Assembly (NCBI RefSeq): GCF_020386615.1
Contig: NZ_CP077769.1
Span: 5,567,501-5,631,500, forward strand
Source of the DNA: Chitinophaga pendula
GTDB lineage: Bacteria; Bacteroidota; Bacteroidia; Chitinophagales; Chitinophagaceae
DNA length: 64,000 bases
Direction: 5' to 3'
In this document: positions 53,055 to 60,494 of the stretch, in pieces
How positions within the stretch are numbered: position 1 is the stretch's first letter
How the letters are laid out: every line of letters starts with the position of its first letter
Notes under the pieces: generated by a model
Seen by the model: the letters and a program-made list of their open reading frames with translations, nothing else
What the model was told of the DNA's origin: nothing
Databases searched by the model: none
Translations under genes and position numbers: made by a program

Positions 53055-53435
53055 ATGTCAAAGAAAGTGCAATATGAATTGGAATTCCCGGTACGGTGCT
53101 CTCCAAGTATCTTATACGAATTCTTGTCTACTCCTGCTGGATTGCAGGAGTGGTTTGCCGACAAAGTGGATTTCAGGGATAATGTTTTTTCTTTTTCCTG
53201 GAATGGGTCGGTAGAGGAGGCAGAGGTGCTGGAGCAGGAAGAGGAGGAATTTATAAGATTACATTGGCTGCATGCTCCGAAGGAGGAGTTTTTTGAGTTC
53301 CGGATACAGATATCCGAGGTAACGAATGAAACGATCCTGGTGGTAAAGGACTTTGCGGAAAAGAAGGAGATTGCTGACCAGAGCCAGCTTTGGGACTACC
53401 AGGTAAAGGATCTTTTCCACCGTATAGGTAACTAG
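53055..53435 (+). CDS. START-like (SRPBCC) domain protein
   Basis: 126 residues, cytoplasmic. KVQYELEFPVRCSPSILYEFLSTPAGLQEWFADKVD is the characteristic start of AHSA1/START-like proteins (strand, two short helices with L-W-F), then EEEFIRLHWLHAPKEEFFEFRI and the C-terminal helix DQSQLWDYQVKDLFHRIG. These folds bind hydrophobic ligands or client proteins; the ligand is unknown. It is common and conserved in Bacteroidota next to the primary sigma or Lpt genes. Convergent with the next gene, one nt apart. Confidence 0.87.
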   Translation: MSKKVQYELEFPVRCSPSILYEFLSTPAGLQEWFADKVDFRDNVFSFSWNGSVEEAEVLEQEEEEFIRLHWLHAPKEEFFEFRIQISEVTNETILVVKDFAEKKEIADQSQLWDYQVKDLFHRIGN

Positions 53436-53436
53436 T

Positions 53437-54048
53437 TCAGCCCCCAGGTCCCAGTACCTTTAAAAAGGTTGTATAGACTTTTGCTGCTTCAGGTATTATA
53501 TTTTCCCACGTATTTAGTGAAAACGGTTTTGCCAGCTTTACGAAGGAGCGGTGTGAGATAATATTTTGCCATTCTTTCGTTGAGATACTGCTAATCGGCT
53601 GATAATTACCGTTTTCAAAATCATGTAGCCAGGGGTCCTCCTGATTATACACGTATATTTCCATCTCACATAGTTGTTCTTTACCTGCCAGTAGGGCTGG
53701 TAAGTAGTGCTCTTTTATGGTACCGCCGAGGTGGAGGGTGCAGGAGAAGTAGTGTCCCCACCAGAACATGGTCCGGAATGCGAAGATAGCGTCCTGGCTG
53801 AAGTAGCGTGGGTAGTCGAGTATGACGTAGGGCAATTCCTGGTACTTCTCTCCTTTCGATATTTTGGGGCTTTGCTGCGCGCAAACGGCGGGCAGGGTAA
53901 TATCCGGTGGTAATATGGTGGAGGCGAGTTCCTGCTGGACCTGGCCGAGGAGGAGGATCACCTTGTTCATCACGCTATTCTTACGGTAGATGAAATCTGC
54001 GCTGGCAGCCACTTCCCATTCTTGTTCCGATAACAAATAATTATCCAT
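53437..54048 (-). CDS. Conserved hypothetical protein
   Basis: 203 residues, no signal peptide. Starts with SEQEWEVAASADFIYRKNSVMNKVILLLGQVQQEL, then SKGEKYQELPYVILDYPRYFSQDAIFAFRTMFWWGHYFSCTLHL, a hydrophobic aromatic core, and a C-terminal AKVYTTFLKVLG helix. No catalytic motif is seen. This pattern is familiar as an uncharacterised Bacteroidota protein, but I cannot give a family name. The stop is 1 nt from the stop of the convergent START-like gene. Confidence 0.65.
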   Translation of the reverse strand: MDNYLLSEQEWEVAASADFIYRKNSVMNKVILLLGQVQQELASTILPPDITLPAVCAQQSPKISKGEKYQELPYVILDYPRYFSQDAIFAFRTMFWWGHYFSCTLHLGGTIKEHYLPALLAGKEQLCEMEIYVYNQEDPWLHDFENGNYQPISSISTKEWQNIISHRSFVKLAKPFSLNTWENIIPEAAKVYTTFLKVLGPGG

Positions 54049-54210
54049 AATAATTTAACTGTTTTTTCGCCTATCAGAAGGCATCCCTTGTGTAAAATCG
54101 TACTACCTTTGCCATTCTGTAAAAATACGCCATTGGGATATAGCGGTTGTTACGTAGATTTCAAGAACGGTATGTTACTCCCGTCTATCCAACTGATTAA
54201 CTGATTACTC

Positions 54211-55647
54211 GTGAAAAAACTGGACAAACTCATCATAAAAACTTTCCTGGGGCCTTTTGTGGCTACATTCTTTGTGACCCTGTTCGTTTTGGTGATGCAG
54301 TTTTTGTGGAAATACATTGATGACCTGGTTGGTAAGGGGTTGGATACGCCGGTTATCATTGAGTTGCTGACGTATACGGGAGCGAGCCTGGTGCAGTTGG
54401 CGTTGCCGCTGGCGGTGCTGTTGGCTTCGATCATGACCTTTGGTAACCTGGGGGAGAGTTTTGAGTTGGTGGCGTTGAAGTCGTCGGGGATTTCGTTGTT
54501 ACGATTTATCCGGCCGTTGATGTTTGTGTGTGCTTTTATTTCCTTCCTGGCTTTTTTATTTGCCAACTATGTGATCCCGGTGGCGAACCTGCGCGCCAAG
54601 TCGTTGTTGTACGACATTACCAATTCCAAACCTGCTTTTAATATCAAGGCCGGGGTATTCTATACGGATATTCCGGGTTATACGATCAAGGTTGCTCAGA
54701 AGGAGAAAGATAACAAGACCATTCACCAGGTGATGATCTATGATCAGCAATCGGGGGGTGGCAGTAAGTTGATACTGGCGAAGAAGGGGACGATGATGTT
54801 ATCGAAGGATAAGCGTTTCCTTTATTTTGTACTGGAGGATGGCTGGCGTTATGAGGAGCGGAACAACCGGGGTTATGGTACGCCGGGGGAGTTGATCCGG
54901 ATAGGGTTCAAGCAGTACCGGAAGGCGTTTGACCTGGCTTCTTTTGCCTTTAACCGATTGGATGTGAACCTGTTTGCTTCTAACCAGCAGATGTTGAATG
55001 TGCGGCAGTTGGACAAGGCGATCGATTCTTTGGTGAAGGAGGAGAAGGTATTTTCGCGGACAGTGAACTCATATGTGACGTCACGTTATCCTTTTTACAA
55101 GTGGAAGGATACGGGATGGGCGAAGACGGTGGCTCCCTTGCATGTGTCGCGGTTTGAGGACATAATACCGATCAAATCCAGGCGTTATAGTATAGACCGG
55201 GCGGAGCAGAATATCCGGGACCTGCAGAGTAACCTGGAGACTCCTGCCAAAAGTTATGAGGACAAGCACGCTATTATGTTGCTACATAAGGTAGAATGGC
55301 AGCGTAAGTTTACGTTGGCAGCGGCATGTCTGGTGATGTTCCTGATAGGTGCTCCGCTGGGGTCTATCATCCGGAAGGGTGGTTTGGGTACACCATTGGT
55401 GTTTGCGGTGATCTTTTTTGTAATTTTTAACATTTTCTTTATGGTAGGGGAAAAGATGGCCCGGAAGGACGTGATGACCACGTGGAGCGGGATGTGGCTG
55501 TCTAACATTGTGCTCCTACCCATAGCTGCGTTCCTCATTTATAAGGCCATGAATGACTCGCAACTGTTCAATAAAGAATATTATTTTCGGATATTGCATA
55601 AAATACGAAAGTTCTTACAGAAGTATAAGGCAAAACCTACAACCTAA
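54211..55647 (+). CDS. LptF/LptG family permease
   Basis: 478 residues from GTG 54211. YjgP/YjgQ (LptF/LptG) permease: N-terminal KKLDKLIIKTFLGPFVATFFVTLFVLVMQFLW, further membrane helices with MTFGNLGESFELVALKSSGIS and SFLAFLFANYVIPVANLRA, a long periplasmic beta-jellyroll (about 150-330), and C-terminal helices (AAACLVMFLIGAPLGSIIRKGGLG, VIFFVIFNIFFMVGEKMA). Extracts lipopolysaccharide from the inner membrane with LptB. Only one subunit is encoded here. Eleven nt precede the PAP2 gene, so the two are likely cotranscribed. A TACCTTTG (-7-like) lies at 54104-54111. Confidence 0.93.
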   Translation: MKKLDKLIIKTFLGPFVATFFVTLFVLVMQFLWKYIDDLVGKGLDTPVIIELLTYTGASLVQLALPLAVLLASIMTFGNLGESFELVALKSSGISLLRFIRPLMFVCAFISFLAFLFANYVIPVANLRAKSLLYDITNSKPAFNIKAGVFYTDIPGYTIKVAQKEKDNKTIHQVMIYDQQSGGGSKLILAKKGTMMLSKDKRFLYFVLEDGWRYEERNNRGYGTPGELIRIGFKQYRKAFDLASFAFNRLDVNLFASNQQMLNVRQLDKAIDSLVKEEKVFSRTVNSYVTSRYPFYKWKDTGWAKTVAPLHVSRFEDIIPIKSRRYSIDRAEQNIRDLQSNLETPAKSYEDKHAIMLLHKVEWQRKFTLAAACLVMFLIGAPLGSIIRKGGLGTPLVFAVIFFVIFNIFFMVGEKMARKDVMTTWSGMWLSNIVLLPIAAFLIYKAMNDSQLFNKEYYFRILHKIRKFLQKYKAKPTT

Positions 55648-55658
55648 AACGTTAGAAT

Positions 55659-56345
55659 TTGAAAACGTTGCTTACACTGTTCAGGAAGAACGCATTGTTC
55701 TTTCTGCCACTGCTGTTATGGCTAATAGCGGGTGGAGTATTACAAATCTTCTTCACGCATGAAGAGTTGTTTCTGGCTATAAACGGGGCCTACAATCCGG
55801 TAGCTGATGTGATGATGACCGTGCTGACGTATGTTGGTGACGGGATTACTTTTGGCGTGTTGCTGATAGGTATACTGGTGGCGAAGCGATTTCGTCTCTT
55901 TTTTGCTGGTTTATCTATTTTTCTGCTAGTGACGGTGATTGTGCAGATCGCCAAACATTATTATGATATGCCCAGGCCGCTGGCTTATTTTGGCGATACG
56001 GGGCTGGTGCATATGGTGAGTTGGGTGAATGTGCATAGTAGTAATAGTTTTCCGTCGGGGCATACGGCGACGGCTTTTGCGATGTTCTGCTACCTGGCGT
56101 TGGTGGTGAACAACAAAAAGTGGGGCTTTTTGTTTATTACATTTGCGTTGCTGGCGGCCTATTCGCGTATTTACCTGGCGCAGCACTTCTTTATGGATGT
56201 ATATGCGGGTAGTGTGATAGGTAGTTTGAGCAGTATCTTGGTGTACTGTTTGTTTGAGTTCAGGAACAATACGCTTACGCCGGCGGTGTGTCCGCAGCAG
56301 CGGGCCTCGCATTTAGAGCTGGCGGAGACGAAGGGGGGAGCATAA
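55659..56345 (+). CDS. PAP2-family phosphatase
   Basis: 228 residues from TTG 55659 (next ATG is too far in). Several membrane helices and the three acid-phosphatase motifs: KHYYDMPRPLA (motif 1, KxxxxxxRP), SFPSGHTATAFA (motif 2, PSGH, about residue 132) and YSRIYLAQHFFMDVYAG (motif 3, SRxxxxxHxxxD, about 170). Removes phosphate from lipid phosphates such as phosphatidic acid, undecaprenyl pyrophosphate or lipid A; which is not determined. Between an LptF/G permease and a GT39 glycosyltransferase, fitting envelope-lipid metabolism. Confidence 0.92.
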   Translation: MKTLLTLFRKNALFFLPLLLWLIAGGVLQIFFTHEELFLAINGAYNPVADVMMTVLTYVGDGITFGVLLIGILVAKRFRLFFAGLSIFLLVTVIVQIAKHYYDMPRPLAYFGDTGLVHMVSWVNVHSSNSFPSGHTATAFAMFCYLALVVNNKKWGFLFITFALLAAYSRIYLAQHFFMDVYAGSVIGSLSSILVYCLFEFRNNTLTPAVCPQQRASHLELAETKGGA

Positions 56346-56399
56346 TTGCGTTATTCGATTTTACGGGATTATTAAGTACTTAATAATAAAGATCTGGCT

Positions 56400-56423
56400 A
56401 ACCATGGCAGCGATGCTATGGTT
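56400..56423 (+). terminator. Weak hairpin between PAP2 and GT39 genes
   Basis: AACCATGGCA pairs with TGCTATGGTT (one G-U), loop GCGA, followed by TGCTTTATTTAG. Possibly a weak terminator 54 nt after the PAP2 stop. Confidence 0.4.
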
Positions 56424-56478
56424 TGCTTTATTTAGTAAGTAACAAATTAACGGGACTAAGAAAAATTCATTATTCGAA

Positions 56479-58098
56479 GTGAAATACCTGCTGATTGCCA
56501 TTGTGGCCGCTATCCTATTTGTTCCCTTTTTGGGGGCCGTACCTTTGTTTGACTGGGACGAGATCAATTTTGCTGAAGCTGCCAGGGAGATGCTGGTGAC
56601 TGGTAATTTTTCTCAGGTGCAGATTGATTTCCAGCCGTTCTGGGAGAAGCCTCCTGTGTTCATATGGATGCAGGCTGGGAGTATGCGTTTGTTTGGCGTG
56701 AATGAATTTGCGGCGAGGTTTCCAAATGCGATGGTAGGTGTGGCGACGATCGTGTTGTTGTTCGGTATTGGCAAGAAGCTGGCGGATGAGAGGCTGGGTG
56801 CCTGGTGGGCGTTGGTGTACGCTGGTTCCTGGTTGCCTCACTTCTATTTCAAGTCGGGCATTATAGATCCTACTTTTAATCTTTTCATATTCCTTGCTAT
56901 TTATTTTGCGTACCGTATTGCTTACAACAGTCGTCCGGCGAGGATGGCTATTTTCAGCGGGATATTCCTTGGGCTGGCGGTATTGACGAAGGGGCCGGTG
57001 GCTATCCTGGTGGCATTGCTGACATTGCTTGCCTACTGGTTGTATAACAAGGGGCGGATCAACATCCGGATCGTGCATTTGCTTTGGATCACTTTGTTTG
57101 CGTTCCTGACGACGGCATTGTGGTTTGGTTATGAGATTGTTTCTCACGGTTGGTGGTTTACTACGGAGTTCATCAAATACCAGATCCGGTTGTTCCAGAC
57201 GGAGGATGCGGGGCATGGAGGTTCTTTCTTTTATCACTGGATCGTGTTATTGATCGGGTGTTTTCCTGCCAGTGTATTCCTTTTTTCTTATTTACAGGGG
57301 CGGAAGAAGAGTATTTACCAGCATCAATCGCTGGAAGCGAAGGATTTCAAGACCTGGATGTGGGTATTGTTCTGGGTGGTGCTGATTTTGTTTTCGATTG
57401 TGAAGACGAAGATTGTGCATTATTCGTCCTTGTGTTATTTCCCGCTGACGTTCCTGGCTGCTTGGCAGCTCTACCAGTTTACCAGTGGGAAACGTACGCT
57501 TAAGGCCTGGAATACGGTCCTTTTGCTGCTGATCGGGCTGGTATTAGGGCTGGCTATTGCTTTATTACCGTTGGTGGGGCTTTACAAGGCGCAGTTGATC
57601 CCGTATATCGGGGACAAGTTTGCGGTGGCTAACTTGCAGGCGGATGTGCCCTGGAATGCCTGGGAAGCGGCTTACGGGGCTGGTTATATCCTGCTTGTTA
57701 TTATCAGTGCGGTATTGTTATTCAGCAGGAAGGTACAGCAGGGGTTGCTTTGTTTATTCATCAGTACGATACTGGCGATACAGATAACGGTGGTGCATTT
57801 TGTACCTAAAGTGGAGAAATATTCCCAGCATGCTGCTATTGAATATTTCCAGTCTTTTGTGGGGAAGGATGTGTATGTGCAGGTATTGAGTTATCACAGT
57901 TATGCTCACTTGTTCTATACGAAGAAGTTGCCTGCTAAGAATCCGAATTATTACAATAAGGACTGGTTGCTGACTGGTCCGGTTGACAAGCCGACGTATT
58001 TCATCTGTCGTATTACGGATAGCGAGCCCTACCGCACTAATGCTAACCTGGAGCTGATTGGGGAGAAAAACGGGTTTGTATTTTTCAAACGTAAATAG
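56479..58098 (+). CDS. GT39/ArnT-like membrane glycosyltransferase
   Basis: 539 residues from GTG 56479. About 11 membrane helices. The N-terminal loop LFDWDEINFAEAAREMLVTG carries the DE/D motif typical of ArnT and PMT-type (GT39/GT83) glycosyltransferases, followed by FWEKPPVFIWMQAGSMRLFGVNEFAARFPNAM. It transfers a sugar from a polyprenyl-phosphate donor to an acceptor at the periplasmic face, for example to lipid A or a protein; donor and acceptor are unknown. Adjacent PAP2 and Lpt genes support a lipid A / envelope role. Confidence 0.9.
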   Translation: MKYLLIAIVAAILFVPFLGAVPLFDWDEINFAEAAREMLVTGNFSQVQIDFQPFWEKPPVFIWMQAGSMRLFGVNEFAARFPNAMVGVATIVLLFGIGKKLADERLGAWWALVYAGSWLPHFYFKSGIIDPTFNLFIFLAIYFAYRIAYNSRPARMAIFSGIFLGLAVLTKGPVAILVALLTLLAYWLYNKGRINIRIVHLLWITLFAFLTTALWFGYEIVSHGWWFTTEFIKYQIRLFQTEDAGHGGSFFYHWIVLLIGCFPASVFLFSYLQGRKKSIYQHQSLEAKDFKTWMWVLFWVVLILFSIVKTKIVHYSSLCYFPLTFLAAWQLYQFTSGKRTLKAWNTVLLLLIGLVLGLAIALLPLVGLYKAQLIPYIGDKFAVANLQADVPWNAWEAAYGAGYILLVIISAVLLFSRKVQQGLLCLFISTILAIQITVVHFVPKVEKYSQHAAIEYFQSFVGKDVYVQVLSYHSYAHLFYTKKLPAKNPNYYNKDWLLTGPVDKPTYFICRITDSEPYRTNANLELIGEKNGFVFFKRK

Positions 58099-58120
58099 CT
58101 TTTAGACAAAATAATCAGGG

Positions 58121-58153
58121 CGGCTGTCTCCTTTTGGAGGCGGCCGTTTTTTA
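58121..58153 (+). terminator. Rho-independent terminator of the GT39 gene
   Basis: CGGCTGTCTCC (58121-58131) pairs with GGAGGCGGCCG (58136-58146, two G-U), then TTTTTT. About 22 nt after the stop. Confidence 0.85.
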
Positions 58154-58194
58154 TTTAGGGGTGATGTATGGGGTGCGGGTATATGGGTTGGATA

Positions 58195-58258
58195 AGCGAA
58201 TGATACAGGAGAGCTATAGGTTAATTAAGGGAGAGGTGGACTTGAGCCTTATCTATTT
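58195..58258. repeat. Dispersed intergenic repeat, copy 2
   Basis: Contains CGAATGATACAGGAGAG (58198-58214) and GAGAGGTGGACTTGAGC (58231-58247), which match, with one mismatch in total, blocks at 19599-19615 and 19611-19628. Here the blocks are separated by 16 extra nt, while in the first copy they overlap. See the finding on the repeat. Confidence 0.6.
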
Positions 58259-58310
58259 CATTTACAAGCGGTTGGGAGGTATTTATTCCAAAAAGGAATA
58301 TTAATCTCTT

Positions 58311-58354
58311 AAAAAAGGCATCGGGCTGCACAAATTAATATTGTGGAGCCCGAT
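58311..58354 (-). terminator. Rho-independent terminator of the superoxide dismutase gene
   Basis: ATCGGGCTGCACAA (58320-58333) pairs with TTGTGGAGCCCGAT (58341-58354) with one mismatch; GCCTTTTTTAAG follows on the minus strand. Confidence 0.85.
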
Positions 58355-58379
58355 GGTATGTAAGGTATGTATTAGGTTA

Positions 58380-59114
58380 CTATTTCAGTGCGGCGGTATA
58401 TAAGTTATCGACTTCTTTCCAGTTGATGACGTTCCAGAAGGCGGTGATATAATCGGGGCGGCGGTTTTGGTATTTGAGGTAGTATGCATGTTCCCAGACG
58501 TCGAGGGCGAGGATGGGTGTTCCTTTTTCTTTAACGATCTGGTGCATGAGTGGGTTATCCTGGTTGGGGGTGGAGATGACGGAGAGTTTTTTATTGGGCG
58601 TTACGATGAGCCAGGCCCAACCGGAGCCGAAAACGCCTTTAGCGGCGTCGTTGAATTTTTGTTGGAATGTTTCCCAGGAGCCGAATTGGCTTTTGATGGC
58701 GGCCTGCAGTTTGTCGGAGGGTGTTGTTTTCTCCGGGGAGAGCAGGGTCCAGAAGAGGGAGTGGTTATAGTGGCCGCCGGCGTTATTGCGGATGGCCTTG
58801 TCTTTTTCGGTGACTTTGGCCAGGATTTGTTCCAGGGAAAGGCTGGCCATGGTGGTACCATTTAGCGCGTCGTTGAGGTTTTTGACGTAAGCGGCGTGGT
58901 GTTTATCATGGTGTATTTCCATGGTTATTTTGTCGATATTGGGTTCCAATGCGTTGGTAGCGTACGGCAGTGCGGGCAGCTCGAATGGCGCCTTGGATGT
59001 TCCGTCGATGTTGGCGGCCCGGGAGTTGTGGGCATTGGCGAACAAGCCGGAAGGATTACTTAAAGCAGCTACGCCTGCCAGGCTAGCCAGCTTTATGAAT
59101 TCTCTTTTATCCAT
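58380..59114 (-). CDS. Exported Fe/Mn superoxide dismutase
   Basis: 244 residues from ATG 59114 ([18 protein letters not shown]); an ATG at 59186 would add a hydrophobic stretch and is not favoured. The first ~32 residues look like a Tat-type export signal ([16 protein letters not shown], with Lys-Arg instead of Arg-Arg). The body is a full Fe/Mn [16 protein letters not shown] (metal His), [11 protein letters not shown] (metal His), and [15 protein letters not shown] (metal Asp, His). Converts superoxide to peroxide and oxygen, here probably in the periplasm. Metal choice between Fe and Mn cannot be settled by eye. Upstream palindromes (59194-59300) suggest regulation. Confidence 0.93.
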   Translation of the reverse strand: MDKREFIKLASLAGVAALSNPSGLFANAHNSRAANIDGTSKAPFELPALPYATNALEPNIDKITMEIHHDKHHAAYVKNLNDALNGTTMASLSLEQILAKVTEKDKAIRNNAGGHYNHSLFWTLLSPEKTTPSDKLQAAIKSQFGSWETFQQKFNDAAKGVFGSGWAWLIVTPNKKLSVISTPNQDNPLMHQIVKEKGTPILALDVWEHAYYLKYQNRRPDYITAFWNVINWKEVDNLYTAALK

Positions 59115-59152
59115 ATACGAATTATTAAAAATTGGTAAATTAATGAAGCACA

Positions 59153-59160
59153 CAAATCTA
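59153..59160 (-). promoter_or_regulatory. -7 box candidate of the superoxide dismutase gene
   Basis: TAGATTTG on the minus strand fits TAnnTTTG; a TTTG lies 23 nt upstream (59187-59184), farther than usual, which would fit an activator-dependent promoter. Transcript start about 59147, 33 nt before the ATG. Confidence 0.4.
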
Positions 59161-59193
59161 ACGGATAGTGCTGAATTCCCTATCAAATATTAC

Positions 59194-59301
59194 ACCATTA
59201 TTAATGGTAAATTAATAGGAATAGGCTTAATTTCGTATATCACGGGATTAATATTGCATATTTCACCATTTTGTCCAAAATGGGTGAATGTTTGGTGAAA
59301 T
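59194..59301. promoter_or_regulatory. Cluster of ACCATT/CACCA inverted repeats (possible operator)
   Basis: ACCATT-ATT-AATGGT (59194-59208) is a perfect palindrome. About 50 nt further, ATTTCACCA (59260-59268) pairs with TGGTGAAAT (59293-59301), enclosing CACCATTTTG / CAAAATGGGTG. The shared element CACCATT in both suggests a single regulator with several sites, about 50-150 nt upstream of the dismutase start. Confidence 0.4.
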
Positions 59302-59720
59302 TATTTAAAATTAGTACTATTTTACTTTTGCTTTTCATGGGAAGTTGCTGGATTACAACGAATTCGCAGTATTGACTATTTATCCCGGGCGGTGCACACT
59401 TCAGGCGTGCAATTTGTTACTCCTGCCCATAGGACGTACGTTAGCTGCACGGTTGCCAACTAAGTGGGTCGCATTGATCGCTTTGTTTAGAATAGAATCA
59501 TTTTTCAATACCTGGCACATCGTTGCAGATACCTATACTACGACGCAGAGATATCATTAAGTACAATTATATAGGATAAATTGTCAGCGGATTGTATATG
59601 TTTTCATATATAGTAAGATTTCTAGACCAGGCAGTTTATAGCAGACATAATAATACATTATACTTATAATTAACAACCATTTTTTGGAGGTTAGAATTTA
59701 TTTAACGCATTTTCCTATAC

Positions 59721-60437
59721 ATGCTTAAGATCAGAGTATTCAGGGCAATGGATTTTCCGGAAGAATGTATGAGGTACATTAATGGGCACAGGAAGGTACT
59801 AGAAGCATATGGTGTTACGAAAGTTACTTCTGCCAATGTAGACTGGATGTACGAGCCTCATTCTTATATTTCGACGGTGGAGACGGAAGACGAGAAGGTA
59901 CTCGCGGGCTGTCGTGTGCAGGTGGCTGGAGGGGATTTGCCATTGCCGATAGAATCGGCCATTAATACGTTGGATACTCGTATTTTTGGTATGATAGAGC
60001 ATTTGCGGGAGAATGGGGGTACGGCTGAGTTGTGTGGGTTATGGAATTCGCGGGAGATTGCGGGTTGGGGAATTGGGAGTATTGTGATGGGTCAGGTAGG
60101 TGTGGCGTTGGTTACTCAGTTGCCGATTACGACGATGGTGGCGTTTTGTGCGCAGGCGACTTTTAAGAACTGTCAGCGTTTAGGTTTTACGATTAAGACG
60201 GAGTTGGGGAATAACGGGACTTTTTATTACCCGAAGGAGGACCTGATAGCGACGGCCCTTATTATACAGGATCCGGATACACTTTCGAGTGCTCATCCGG
60301 AGGTGCGGGACCGGATTATGGATTTACGGCATGAGCCGATACAGCGTACGCATGAAAAGGGGCCTAAAGGGGAGATGGACCTGGACTATAACATCCGCAT
60401 ACAGCATACAGCACTGGCTGTTCCTAACAATGCATAA
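59721..60437 (+). CDS. GNAT-fold acyltransferase-like protein (autoinducer-synthase-like)
   Basis: 238 residues, no signal peptide. Reads as a GNAT-type fold: SYISTVETEDEKVLAGCRVQVAGGDLPLPIE is strand-turn-strand with the G-C-R-V and P-L-P-I-E pattern seen in LuxI-like and FeeM-like N-acyl synthases; then TAELCGLWNSREIAGWGIGSIVMGQVGVALV, TTMVAFCAQATFKNCQRLGFTI and YYPKEDLIATALIIQDP are the usual strand/helix order. Acyl donor and acceptor are unknown. It opens a same-strand cassette with an E1-like enzyme (57 nt downstream), a 7TM histidine kinase and a response regulator. The family assignment is inference; a distant GNAT of other function is possible. Confidence 0.62.
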   Translation: MLKIRVFRAMDFPEECMRYINGHRKVLEAYGVTKVTSANVDWMYEPHSYISTVETEDEKVLAGCRVQVAGGDLPLPIESAINTLDTRIFGMIEHLRENGGTAELCGLWNSREIAGWGIGSIVMGQVGVALVTQLPITTMVAFCAQATFKNCQRLGFTIKTELGNNGTFYYPKEDLIATALIIQDPDTLSSAHPEVRDRIMDLRHEPIQRTHEKGPKGEMDLDYNIRIQHTALAVPNNA

Positions 60438-60494
60438 TTATTCCAATCGAAAGAATTGAATTGCTCGAGGTTTACAACGGAGCGGGTATAAGAC

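Larger units (their letters stand above)
59115..59720. other. Intergenic region between superoxide dismutase and the acyltransferase-like gene
   Basis: 606 nt between divergent genes. For the dismutase: -7-like TAGATTTG at 59160-59153. Nearby are ACCATT palindromes (59194-59208) and a CACCA-containing inverted repeat cluster (59260-59301). For the plus direction: -7-like TACTTTTG at 59323-59330 with no clear -33, giving a leader of about 385 nt. The remaining part (59345-59700) shows no convincing ORF and no recognised RNA. Confidence 0.6.

Noticed and set aside
59345..59560. 71-residue plus-strand ORF in the dismutase upstream region
   Set aside because: No recognisable fold or promoter, and composition looks non-coding.
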